From Croceibacterium selenioxidans (lineage in GTDB: Bacteria > Pseudomonadota > Alphaproteobacteria > Sphingomonadales > Sphingomonadaceae): 64,000 nt of DNA. The stretch covers positions 372,001 through 436,000 of the forward strand of contig NZ_JAHFVK010000001.1 of NCBI RefSeq assembly GCF_018599195.1, given 5' to 3'. A program made the translations under genes and the position numbers. Below, piece after piece: positions 33,245 to 42,835 of this stretch. Numbering within the stretch: position 1 is the stretch's first letter; the number at the start of each line of letters is the position of its first letter. Below the pieces are notes generated by a model that was not told the origin of the DNA, searched no databases, and saw nothing but the letters and a program-made list of their open reading frames with translations.

Positions 33245-34255
33245 TTAGCGCACATCCTGGATCTGTTCGGAGCGGCCCTGTTCGTAAGTGCTCCAGCCCG
33301 CATTGATGCCGTAGGGTCCGCGGATGAAAATCGCTTCGACGCGTGTGATCTCCTCGCCTTCGATCTTGAACAGTTCGCCGAGTTGCCAGGTCCAGTTGAT
33401 CGGCCGGTGATCGAAGAAGGCGAAGGCGAATACGATCCCGCGCTCGCGGTCGACGGCCACGAAGCGGCGGTCGCGAATGCCGGTGACGGCGCCAATCAGC
33501 GAAGTCTCAAGCTGCTGTTTGCATCCCTGGACTTCGCGCCCCTGCATGCCGATCGTACCCGGCGGGCCGACAATGATCATGCCATTCTCGTGCCTCAGAC
33601 AATCGTCGCTGAAGGGGTAATAGCCCTTGCCGGTGTTGCGCTGGATCGCATCGAAGTAATAGTTTCCGATCCGGATCAGGTCCGCGCGGCTCTGACGCTC
33701 GCCCTCGGGGATGGCCTCGAGGAACTTCGGGTGCGGTGCGCCCATCGCTTCTACGGCCGCGCCCGTAGCCGGGAATGGGCTGCTGCTCGCGGTCTGAACG
33801 GGGCCCAAGGGCCGTTCGGGCCGGGCGGCGATCTGCTCGACCTCGGTGATCTTGCCGTCCACTATCCGCAAGCGCAGGGCGATGCCGACGAGTTCGGGCG
33901 GCCGCTGCGGGCCGGTGGCCGAACTCTGGGCCTGTTCGAGCACGGTGCCAAGGAAAGCGACCTGCTGGGTCTCAGTGTCGGGAACATAGAACTTGTACTG
34001 ACCGACGCCGCTGGCGGTGGCCCAGAGGCCTTCGTTCCCGAAGGGAAGCTGGATGCCGTTTTCGGTGAAGCGCACATCGGCGGCAAACAGGGCCGGGTCG
34101 ACCTTTCCGTCGGCCATCGCCTGGAGGTAGCGGTTGACGAACCCTTCGAGGCACTCGCGCTGGCAGGACTGCGGCTTCTCGGGCGCTTGCGCCGAAGCCG
34201 TCGCGGCAAAAGTCATCGCCAGCGCGGCAAGGCCTGCGCGAATCGAATTCCTCAT
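33245..34255 (-). CDS. Secreted DUF8021-like protein, paralogue
   Basis: 336 residues with a signal peptide (cleavage near T-A-S-A-Q). It aligns by eye with the protein of 2666-3640: C-Q-R-E-C-L-E ... F-V-N-R-Y-L-Q-A-M-A, G-N-E-G-L-W-A-T-A, a central R-I-G-N-Y-Y-F-D-A-I-Q, P-F-S-D-D-C-x-R-x-E-N-G, and a C-terminal E-A-I-F-I-R-G-P-Y-G-I-N. The shared segment P-F-S-D-D-C is a useful marker of this subgroup. It is 33 nt downstream of the acs stop and may be read from the same promoter. Confidence 0.82.
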   Translation of the reverse strand: MRNSIRAGLAALAMTFAATASAQAPEKPQSCQRECLEGFVNRYLQAMADGKVDPALFAADVRFTENGIQLPFGNEGLWATASGVGQYKFYVPDTETQQVAFLGTVLEQAQSSATGPQRPPELVGIALRLRIVDGKITEVEQIAARPERPLGPVQTASSSPFPATGAAVEAMGAPHPKFLEAIPEGERQSRADLIRIGNYYFDAIQRNTGKGYYPFSDDCLRHENGMIIVGPPGTIGMQGREVQGCKQQLETSLIGAVTGIRDRRFVAVDRERGIVFAFAFFDHRPINWTWQLGELFKIEGEEITRVEAIFIRGPYGINAGWSTYEQGRSEQIQDVR

Positions 34256-34288
34256 TTCCCCACTCCCTGTTTATTTTGTCGTATCTAA

Positions 34289-36247
<1,959 letters not shown>

Positions 36248-36269
36248 GATCTCTCTCCTCTCACACGTT

Positions 36270-36367
36270 TGTCATTGCCAGCGGAGCGAAGCAATCCAGG
36301 GTGAGAGCGCTCAACTCCTTGAATTCTTTCATTACTTCCGCCCCTCGCAATGTCGAAGCGAAATGAT
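36270..36367. repeat. REP-like inverted repeat
   Basis: Left half GTCATTGCCAGCGGAGCG continuing into AAGCAATCCAGG (36270-36300), and a degenerate inverted right half around CCTCGCAATGTCGAAGCG (36342-36360). It resembles the widespread GTCATTGCGAGC-type repetitive extragenic element. It sits between the acs start and the ferC stop and holds no gene. Confidence 0.6.
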
Positions 36368-36401
36368 TTTTTGTTTCCTGTAGGCTAGAGAACCGCGCGC
36401 A

Positions 36402-36812
36402 CTAACGCCAGAGGGCTTCCAATGCCGGGAGCAGGTGCGCGCGGTGCTCCACGGGCACGCGCTCAATCAGCTCTGCCTCAAAAGCCTCGACGACTCGCCG
36501 GCCCTGGGCAAGCCGTTCCCGGCCGGTTTCGGTCAGGTCGAGCCCACGTGACTTCCCGTCGATGGGCTCCCGCGCGATCAGCCCCGCATCCTCGATCCTC
36601 TTGAGCAGCGGCACCATGTTGGCCCGCTGAATGTCGAGCGCGCGGCCGACGGCACTGGCGGTGATGCCCGGGTTCTCGGCGACCAGGATCAGGACCGATA
36701 CGTCCGATTGGCGCAGTCCCACCTGGCCCAGCCGGCTTGCCAGCTCCGCAGCCGTCGCGTTTGCGGCGCGCCGCAGCGCATAGCCGGGGTAGGAGGGAAG
36801 CGGATCGCGCAT
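36402..36812 (-). CDS. ferC: MarR-family repressor of the ferulate genes
   Basis: 136 residues from ATG 36812. A winged-helix MarR core: S-D-V-S-V-L-I-L-V-A-E-N-P-G-I-T, helix-turn-helix A-S-A-V-G-R-A-L-D-I-Q-R-A-N-M, and the wing D-G-K-S-R-G-L-D-L-T. It is divergent from ferB-ferA, the place of FerC in Sphingobium SYK-6, where FerC represses ferBA and is released by CoA-thioesters of hydroxycinnamates. The perfect inverted repeat within the ferB promoter is its likely operator. Assignment rests on position and family, not on a direct alignment. Confidence 0.82.
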   Translation of the reverse strand: MRDPLPSYPGYALRRAANATAAELASRLGQVGLRQSDVSVLILVAENPGITASAVGRALDIQRANMVPLLKRIEDAGLIAREPIDGKSRGLDLTETGRERLAQGRRVVEAFEAELIERVPVEHRAHLLPALEALWR

Positions 36813-36835
36813 AAGCGCAACCGTAATGATTGCTG

Positions 36836-36864
36836 TTGTCCATAGCAACCACGATTGCTATAGC
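36836..36864 (+). promoter_or_regulatory. ferB promoter with MarR-type operator in the spacer
   Basis: Candidate -35 TTGTCC (36836-36841) and -10 TATAGC (36859-36864) are 17 bp apart. The spacer and -10 contain a perfect inverted repeat ATAGCAA-N6-TTGCTAT (36842-36861), so a bound repressor dimer would block polymerase directly. A further half-site ATTGCT lies at 36829-36834. Confidence 0.72.
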
Positions 36865-36918
36865 TGATAACGAAGTCAGCGGGATTCCCGCTTCGTTCAA
36901 TCTGAGAGGAACTTTCAA

Positions 36919-37779
36919 ATGGCCATGCCGTCGCAGCCGGATCCGCGTCCGGAATCCGAAACCGTTCGCTTCGATATCGTGGACGGTGTCGCCTGGGTCT
37001 ATTTCAACCGTCCCGACAAGCGGAACTGCATGAGCCCGAAGCTCAACCGCCGCATGCTGCAGGTTCTCGAAGAGCTCGAGTTCCGTGATGACGTGCAGGT
37101 GCTGGTCCTGACTGGCGAAGGCTCTGCCTGGTCGGCCGGCATGGACTTGCTGGAATACTTCCGCATGAGCGAGGCCGAGGGCATTCACGCCACGCGCCGT
37201 TCGCAGCGCGAAGCCTACAGCTGGTGGGAACGCCTGCGTTGGTATGAGAAGCCGACGGTCGCCATGATCAACGGCTGGTGTTTCGGCGGCGCCTATGGCC
37301 CGCTGTTCGCTTGCGATCTCGCCTTCTGCTCGGACGACGCGCAGTTCGGTCTGTCGGAAATCAACTGGGCGATTCTGCCTGGCGGCGGTGCCTCGAAGGT
37401 CGCGGCCGAGCTGATGGGCTTCCGCGACGCCATGTATCACGCGATGATGGGCGAGAACCTGACCGGCAAGCAGGCCGCAGAGAAGGGCATGGTCAACGAG
37501 TCGCTGCCGGCGGACAAGCTGCGCGAGCGCGTGCAGCAGGTCGCCGACGTCCTCAAGAAGAAGGACAGTCATGCGCTGCGTGCCACCAAGTGGGCCGTGC
37601 GCCGTGTGCGCGAGATGACCTACGACAACGCCGAAGACTACCTGATCCGCGCGCAGGAAGCGCTCAACGACTTCGGTGGTTGGGAAACCCGCAAGGAAGC
37701 GACCAAGCAGTTCCTGGACGACAAGACCTTCAAGCCGGGACTCGGCGCGTTCGACAAGAACAAGGTCAAGGCGGACTGA
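36919..37779 (+). CDS. ferB: Feruloyl-CoA (p-hydroxycinnamoyl-CoA) hydratase/lyase
   Basis: 286 residues of the crotonase superfamily. It hydrates feruloyl-, caffeoyl- or coumaroyl-CoA and cleaves the product to vanillin (or related aldehyde) and acetyl-CoA. Seen: A-W-S-A-G-M-D-L near 71-78 and N-G-W-C-F-G-G-A-Y-G-P-L-F near 116-128 for the oxyanion hole, and F-G-L-S-E-I-N-W near 140 with the family's catalytic glutamate; W-W-E-R-L-R-W-Y is typical of HCHL. The start has AGAGGA 8 nt upstream. It is first in the ferB-ferA unit and is transcribed from the promoter described at 36836. Confidence 0.92.
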   Translation: MAMPSQPDPRPESETVRFDIVDGVAWVYFNRPDKRNCMSPKLNRRMLQVLEELEFRDDVQVLVLTGEGSAWSAGMDLLEYFRMSEAEGIHATRRSQREAYSWWERLRWYEKPTVAMINGWCFGGAYGPLFACDLAFCSDDAQFGLSEINWAILPGGGASKVAAELMGFRDAMYHAMMGENLTGKQAAEKGMVNESLPADKLRERVQQVADVLKKKDSHALRATKWAVRRVREMTYDNAEDYLIRAQEALNDFGGWETRKEATKQFLDDKTFKPGLGAFDKNKVKAD

Positions 37780-37786
37780 TGATCGT

Positions 37787-37860
37787 CCCCTCCCTGGCTG
37801 GGAGGGGATCGCAGGGTGGAGACACCCCCTAAACCCTCCCCCTTGAGGGGGAGGGCTTTT
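37787..37860. terminator. Two hairpins between ferB and ferA
   Basis: The first hairpin is CCCCTCCC-TGGC-TGGGAGGGG (about 37788-37808). The second is a perfect 9-bp stem CCCTCCCCC / GGGGGAGGG with loop TTGA (37834-37855) followed by CTTTTC, the form of an intrinsic terminator. They fill the 120-bp gap inside the operon. They may lower ferA expression relative to ferB, stabilise the ferB message, or be another repeat. Confidence 0.6.
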
Positions 37861-37899
37861 CGGCTATCAGGCCGATGACTTTCCGGAGAGAGGGATTCG

Positions 37900-40020
37900 A
37901 TGACCGAGCGGCGTTTCACCAATCAGCAGATCGACCGGCTGCTGCGGCCCAAGTCCGTCGCCGTGATCGGCGCCTCGGACCGCAAGGGGGCGCTCGGTGC
38001 CACGCTGCTCAACAACCTCGTCCAGTATGAATTCGCGGGTGACATCTACCCGGTGAATCCGAAGCGTGACGAACTGCTCGGGCTCAAAGTCTACCACACC
38101 GTGGATGAGCTGCCCGAGGGCATCGACTGCGCGGTCCTCGCCATCCCCCGTCCCTTCGTGCTCGACACCGTGCGCGAACTCGCCGCGCGCAAGTGCGGGG
38201 CGGTGGTCATCTACTCGGCCGGCTTCTCCGAAGCGGGGGAGGAAGGCATGCGCGATCAGCTCGAACTCGGTGAGATTGCGGCCAAGCACGGGATGGTGAT
38301 CGAAGGCCCGAACTGCCTCGGCTGCACCAACTATGTCTGGCGGGTACCGCTGACTTTCGTTGAGACCAACATGATGACGCCGCCCAAGGGCACTCGCGCA
38401 GTTGGCGTGGCGAGCCAGTCGGGCGCACTGGCCGCGGTCCTAGCGACCGCGCTGCATCCGCGCGGCTGCTATGTCTCTACCTCGGTTTCGACCGGGAACG
38501 AGGCTGCCTCGGGGGTCGAGGATTACGTCGAGTGGCTGATCGATGACGAGGACACCCACGTCATCGCCATGTACGTCGAGAGTCTGCGGCGTCCGAAGGC
38601 GTTCGTCGCTGCGGCCCGCCGCGCTCGCGCTGCCGGAAAGCCCATCGTGATGCTGCACCCGGGCAAGTCGAACAAGGCGCAGGAAAGCGCTGCCACGCAC
38701 ACCGGGGCGATGGCAGGCGACTATGCCCTGATGAAGGCCAAGCTCGCCCGCGAAGGCGTGATCTTCGCCGACACGCTGGAAGAGCTGGCCGATATAACCG
38801 AAATCGCCTTGCGTTGCCCGGCGCTGCCTGGCGCGAACATGGCGGTTCTGGGTGAGAGCGGTGCCCTGCGCGGCCTGGCGTTCGACATTGCCGAGGACAT
38901 CGGCCTCGATCTGATCGATCTCAACGACGACAACAGTCCGGCCCTGCGCGCCGTGCTGCCGGACTTTGTGCCTGTCTCGAACCCGACCGATATCACCGCG
39001 CTCGGCCTGTCGGAGCCGGAGATCTACACAAAGGTCCTGACGGCGCTTCTCGAAGACGACCGCGTCGGCTCTGTGGTCGCCTCGATCATCCAGTCGGACC
39101 CGATTACCAGCGGCATCAAGTTCCCGCACATCATCAAAGTTCTAGAGGACGGTTCCTTCCCCAAGCCGCTGGTCTTCGCCGGCGTCGACGAGGGCGCCAC
39201 CGTTCCCGAGGAATACATCGAGGGCCTACGCAAGGTCGGCATTCCCTGGTTCCCAAGCACCGAGCGCGCCTATCGCGCGATCGCTCGCCTGGCGGACCTC
39301 GCCAAGCGCGACCTGACCGACCGCTCGGGCGAACCGATCACGGTTCCCGGCATCGACACTGTTGCGGGCGTCGTTCCGGAGTACAAGTCCAAGGAACTGC
39401 TCCGCCCGCTCGGCATCGCGTTCCCCCAAAGCAAGTTCGCTGCCAGCGCTGACGACGCGGTCGGCGCTGCCGAGACCATCGGTTACCCGGTCGTGATGAA
39501 GGCCCAGGCCGCGGCTCTCGGTCACAAGAGCGACGCGGGCGGCGTCATCCTCAATCTCAAGTCCGGTGACGACGTGCGTGCCGCGTTCGACCGCATGTAC
39601 GCCAACGTCGGCGCTTACGACGCTTCGATCGTGCTCGACGGCGTGCTGGTCGAGAAGATGGGGCGCATGGGCACCGAGATGATCGTCGGCGCCAAGAACG
39701 ATCCGGAATGGGGTCCGGTTGTCCTGGCCGGTTTCGGTGGCGTCACGGCCGAAATCCTCAAGGACGTGAAGCTGTTCACCCCCGACATGGATCAGGCCGC
39801 GGTGCATGCTGGCTTGCTCGAACTCAAGCAGGCCGCGCTGCTCAAGGGCTATCGGGGTTCGCCGGCGCTGGACGTTGCCGCGCTGGCCGGACTGATCGTG
39901 CAGATCGGCCGGGTCATGGCCGGCAATCCCTCGATCCGTGAGATCGACCTCAACCCGGTCATCATCCATCCCGAAGGTGAAGGTGTCGTCGCGCTCGACG
40001 CGTTGATGCTGGTCGGCTGA
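37900..40020 (+). CDS. ferA: Feruloyl-CoA synthetase, ADP-forming acyl-CoA synthetase type
   Basis: 706 residues, a fusion of a succinyl-CoA-synthetase-alpha-like CoA-binding part (V-A-V-I-G-A-S-D near 21-28) and a C-terminal ATP-grasp part (G-Y-P-V-V-M-K near 528, A-G-F-G-G-V near 610). The phosphohistidine is in A-T-H-T-G-A-M-A-G near His267. This NDP-forming architecture is that of FerA in Sphingobium SYK-6 and differs from the AMP-forming Fcs of Pseudomonas. It activates ferulate and related acids for FerB. The ATG follows GGAGAGAGGG. Without the context the name would be only acetate-CoA ligase (ADP-forming) family protein. Confidence 0.87.
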   Translation: MTERRFTNQQIDRLLRPKSVAVIGASDRKGALGATLLNNLVQYEFAGDIYPVNPKRDELLGLKVYHTVDELPEGIDCAVLAIPRPFVLDTVRELAARKCGAVVIYSAGFSEAGEEGMRDQLELGEIAAKHGMVIEGPNCLGCTNYVWRVPLTFVETNMMTPPKGTRAVGVASQSGALAAVLATALHPRGCYVSTSVSTGNEAASGVEDYVEWLIDDEDTHVIAMYVESLRRPKAFVAAARRARAAGKPIVMLHPGKSNKAQESAATHTGAMAGDYALMKAKLAREGVIFADTLEELADITEIALRCPALPGANMAVLGESGALRGLAFDIAEDIGLDLIDLNDDNSPALRAVLPDFVPVSNPTDITALGLSEPEIYTKVLTALLEDDRVGSVVASIIQSDPITSGIKFPHIIKVLEDGSFPKPLVFAGVDEGATVPEEYIEGLRKVGIPWFPSTERAYRAIARLADLAKRDLTDRSGEPITVPGIDTVAGVVPEYKSKELLRPLGIAFPQSKFAASADDAVGAAETIGYPVVMKAQAAALGHKSDAGGVILNLKSGDDVRAAFDRMYANVGAYDASIVLDGVLVEKMGRMGTEMIVGAKNDPEWGPVVLAGFGGVTAEILKDVKLFTPDMDQAAVHAGLLELKQAALLKGYRGSPALDVAALAGLIVQIGRVMAGNPSIREIDLNPVIIHPEGEGVVALDALMLVG

Positions 40021-40027
40021 CGATAGG

Positions 40028-40060
40028 ATCCGCCCTGTGGTTCGGCCTCACGGGGCGGAT
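40028..40060. terminator. Terminator-like hairpin after ferA
   Basis: A 12-bp stem ATCCGCCCTGTG / CACGGGGCGGAT (one G-T pair) with a 9-nt loop, 8 nt after the ferA stop and 12 nt before the stop of the convergent gene. It is symmetric enough to work on both strands. Only a short TC tail follows. Confidence 0.62.
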
Positions 40061-40071
40061 TCGGCCCGCAC

Positions 40072-41208
40072 TCAGGTAAAGATGTCCGCCAGGCGAGAGG
40101 CGGGCCCGAGTACGTCTCCAGGTGAAACCATAAGATTGCTTCCCATCGCGATCGACAGGCCGAGGTCGGGATAGATCACCAGGCCGAAACGCCCGCCCGG
40201 GGTCGCGCCCGCGTGGTGCCACCGGAGGCGGCCGGACTTGTCGACATCGACACGCCAGCCCAACCCGAGGGGCGGCGAATTGGTCGTGGCCTTGGTTAGC
40301 GGGGTGAACAGCAGCTTCCTCTCGGCGCCGCTGATCCGTGAGTTCGGAGAGGCGAGATGCGCGGCACCAAAACGTGCGGCGTCTGACGGTGTCATCAGCA
40401 GACCGGCACCAGCCCAGCAGTAAGCGGGATTGTTGGTGGGGATATTGATGTAACCGTCGCTAAGCCTGGGGCGCGCTTCCACGGCCAACTGGTCGAAGAA
40501 CATGTTCCGCTCAAACTCGATCATGTAGCCGCTGGCGCGAAGCGGCAGCACGGTTAGGGGGGCGTCCTCGGTCAGGCTCGGTAGTGCGAAGGGCCGGGCG
40601 ATCTCGCGCTGGATCAACTCCAGGAACGGAAGATCCGCTGCGGCCTCCATGACAATCGAGGCCAAGCTGTACCCGTAGGAAGAATAGCTGACGCTGGTGC
40701 CGGGCCTGGCGATCAACGGGTCTTCAATGAACAGGGCCAGGATGTCCCCGTTCGTGGGATAGGCCCGGGCGTAGATCGCTCCGCCGGGCGCCTTGATGTC
40801 GAAGTCCTTGGCCAGGTAGTGCCGCACGCCGCCCTGATGGGTCAGCAGCTCCTTCATCGTGGTCGCGCGGTGATGCTTGGGTAAGTCAGGTAGCCACGCT
40901 GATATTGGAGCTTTGAGGTCGATCACGCCAGAGGACACCAGCTTAGCCGCGGCTGTCGCGGTTACGGCTTTGCTGACCGAGCCGAGGCGGAAAAGGTGGG
41001 CGGTCGTTGCGGGAACGTCGAACTCCAGGTTCGACTTGCCATAGGCGGCAGCCCAAACGACTTCGTCTGCCCGCGCGACTGCCAGCGACAAGGCCGGAGC
41101 CTTCGCCGGGCCGGCCTTGAAGACCTCGCGCGCGAGGTGGTCGGCCGGGTGGATCTGAGCCGATGAGCCGTCTTTCTCCGTCCGGATCGTCGCGGAACTT
41201 GTGGTCAT
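40072..41208 (-). CDS. Serine hydrolase, class C beta-lactamase-like
   Basis: 378 residues. Penicillin-binding-protein-like fold: S-x-x-K as G-S-V-S-K-A near 75, Y-x-x motif Y-S-S-Y-G-Y near 159, and H-H-A-G-A-T-P-G-G near 335 in the place of the K-T-G box, which here lacks the lysine. Such members are often esterases or peptidases rather than true beta-lactamases. No signal peptide is apparent (N-terminus M-T-T-S-S-A-T-I-R-T), so it is probably cytoplasmic. ATG 41208 with GGGAG 8 nt upstream is preferred to TTG 41223. It may have an ester substrate linked to the neighbouring ferulate genes. Confidence 0.82.
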   Translation of the reverse strand: MTTSSATIRTEKDGSSAQIHPADHLAREVFKAGPAKAPALSLAVARADEVVWAAAYGKSNLEFDVPATTAHLFRLGSVSKAVTATAAAKLVSSGVIDLKAPISAWLPDLPKHHRATTMKELLTHQGGVRHYLAKDFDIKAPGGAIYARAYPTNGDILALFIEDPLIARPGTSVSYSSYGYSLASIVMEAAADLPFLELIQREIARPFALPSLTEDAPLTVLPLRASGYMIEFERNMFFDQLAVEARPRLSDGYINIPTNNPAYCWAGAGLLMTPSDAARFGAAHLASPNSRISGAERKLLFTPLTKATTNSPPLGLGWRVDVDKSGRLRWHHAGATPGGRFGLVIYPDLGLSIAMGSNLMVSPGDVLGPASRLADIFT

Positions 41209-41492
41209 GTTTTCGGCTCCCAAGTGTCCTAGATGCGCAATACACTAGCATTCCTCAAGTGCACTTGAGCATCGGCAAACGAGCGTTCGATGCCGATGAA
41301 CGACAACGCGTTAGGCCCCATTTTCGAGGACTCTTCGAGATCGGGACTGGTGACCGCCCCCCTGTTCGTCGCCTTATGGCCACCTTCGGTCGCGGTTAGG
41401 GCCGATATGTGAAACCGTTAACACTGTAGACAGGAAAGGGTGCTGATCTCGTCCCAATCCCCAAGGGGGGAAGGGTCGGGACAAACTAAAAC

Positions 41493-42533
41493 ATGTCGAT
41501 TTTTAGCGTCATGCCGTTCGCTTCGGCGGACTTGGCCATTGACCTCGGAACAGCGAACACCGTCGTCTATCTTCGCGATCACGGTGTCGTGCTGGCGGAG
41601 CCATCGGTTGTCACCATCGAGACCATAAACGGCATCGATACAATTCGTGCGGTGGGTGAGGATGCCAAGATGATGCTGGGCAAGACTCCCGAAAACGTCC
41701 GCACCGTCCGTCCGCTCCGCAATGGCGTCATCGCTGACCTCGAGATCGCCGAGCACATGATCAAGCATTTCGTACGCAAGGCGCGCGAGCGGCTTGGCCC
41801 GCGCCGCTTCAAGAGCCCCGAGATCGTGATCTGCGTCCCCTCCGGCTCGACCGCGGTAGAGCGGCGCGCGATCCGTGACGCCGCTTCCAATGCGGGAGCG
41901 AGGCAGGTGTGGCTGATTGAGGAACCCATGGCGGCTGCGATCGGAGCGGACTTGCCCGTAGTCCATCCAATCGGATCAATGGTGGTCGATATCGGCGGCG
42001 GCTCGACCGAAGTCGGAGTTATGTCGATCGGCGGAATGAGCACTTCGCTTTCGGAGCGGGTCGGCGGCGACCAGATGGACGAGGCCATTGTTTCTTATGT
42101 CCGCCGTCATCACAACCTGCACATCGGGGAAGCGACGGCGGAGCGGGTCAAGAAGGACGCGGGCTCCGCGATTTGCGACGGCAGCGAGGAAATCATCACC
42201 ATCCGTGGCCGCGATGCGGTTCGGGGTATCCCGCGCGAAGTCTCGATCAAGCGATCGGATGTGGCTGACGCTTTGGCAAGTACCGTCTCGCAGATCGTCG
42301 ACGCCGTTCGCCGCGCGCTGGAGACGACTGCACCGGAAATCGCTGCCGACATTCTCGAGCATGGCATCGTGATGACCGGTGGCGGTTCGCTGCTTCACGG
42401 GATCGATCAGCGTCTCTCGGAAGTGACTGGGCTTCCGGTTCGCGTGGCCGAGGATCCGCTCAATTGCGTGGCGCTGGGCGCGGGCCGGGCTCTCGAGGAT
42501 ACCGGTTACCGGGCCGTTCTGCTGGCGGCCTGA
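41493..42533 (+). CDS. mreB: MreB-family actin homologue, stand-alone copy
   Basis: 346 residues. The actin-fold phosphate loops are visible: L-A-I-D-L-G-T-A-N-T near 13-22, V-V-D-I-G-G-G-S-T-E near 166-175, and the adenosine loop M-T-G-G-G-S-L-L near 295; E-E-P-M-A-A-A-I-G lies near 144. MreB forms membrane filaments that guide rod-shape cell-wall synthesis. No mreC, mreD, mrdA or rodA follows, so this is either a second MreB or one separated from the usual cluster. The last helix A-V-L-L-A-A is hydrophobic. ATG 41511 is a possible alternative start. The 284 bp upstream hold no gene I can support. Confidence 0.88.
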   Translation: MSIFSVMPFASADLAIDLGTANTVVYLRDHGVVLAEPSVVTIETINGIDTIRAVGEDAKMMLGKTPENVRTVRPLRNGVIADLEIAEHMIKHFVRKARERLGPRRFKSPEIVICVPSGSTAVERRAIRDAASNAGARQVWLIEEPMAAAIGADLPVVHPIGSMVVDIGGGSTEVGVMSIGGMSTSLSERVGGDQMDEAIVSYVRRHHNLHIGEATAERVKKDAGSAICDGSEEIITIRGRDAVRGIPREVSIKRSDVADALASTVSQIVDAVRRALETTAPEIAADILEHGIVMTGGGSLLHGIDQRLSEVTGLPVRVAEDPLNCVALGAGRALEDTGYRAVLLAA

Positions 42534-42545
42534 CCCCGTCGAAGA

Positions 42546-42770
42546 TCAGCGAGCCGACGCTTTGGGTGCCGGTTTGGTCGCCGCCTGCTTTTCGGCGTAG
42601 CGCTTGAGCACATAACCGCCCACGGCCGCTGCTACGAGAGTGACCGGGCTCATCCGGCGGATCGCTGCGACGATGCCTACCCCAAGCAGTGCGCCCACTG
42701 GGCCACTGACCCCGCGCGCATGTTCAGCCACTTTCGCACCGGCGAGGGCGCCGATCATCTTCCCGATCAT
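42546..42770 (-). CDS. Small membrane protein, unknown
   Basis: 74 residues. A glycine-rich amphipathic start (M-I-G-K-M-I-G-A-L-A-G-A-K-V-A-E), one hydrophobic segment (V-G-A-L-L-G-V-G-I-V-A-A-I), a second (V-T-L-V-A-A-A-V-G-G-Y-V), and a basic tail. I do not know the family's function. A perfect AAGGAG stands 6 nt before the ATG. It is convergent with mreB, only 12 bp between the stops. Confidence 0.75.
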   Translation of the reverse strand: MIGKMIGALAGAKVAEHARGVSGPVGALLGVGIVAAIRRMSPVTLVAAAVGGYVLKRYAEKQAATKPAPKASAR

Positions 42771-42835
42771 CTCGAACTCCTTGGTTGCAATCGAATAAAG
42801 CGGTCAACCAAGGCAGGGGTTCCCCGGAGTCAGGC

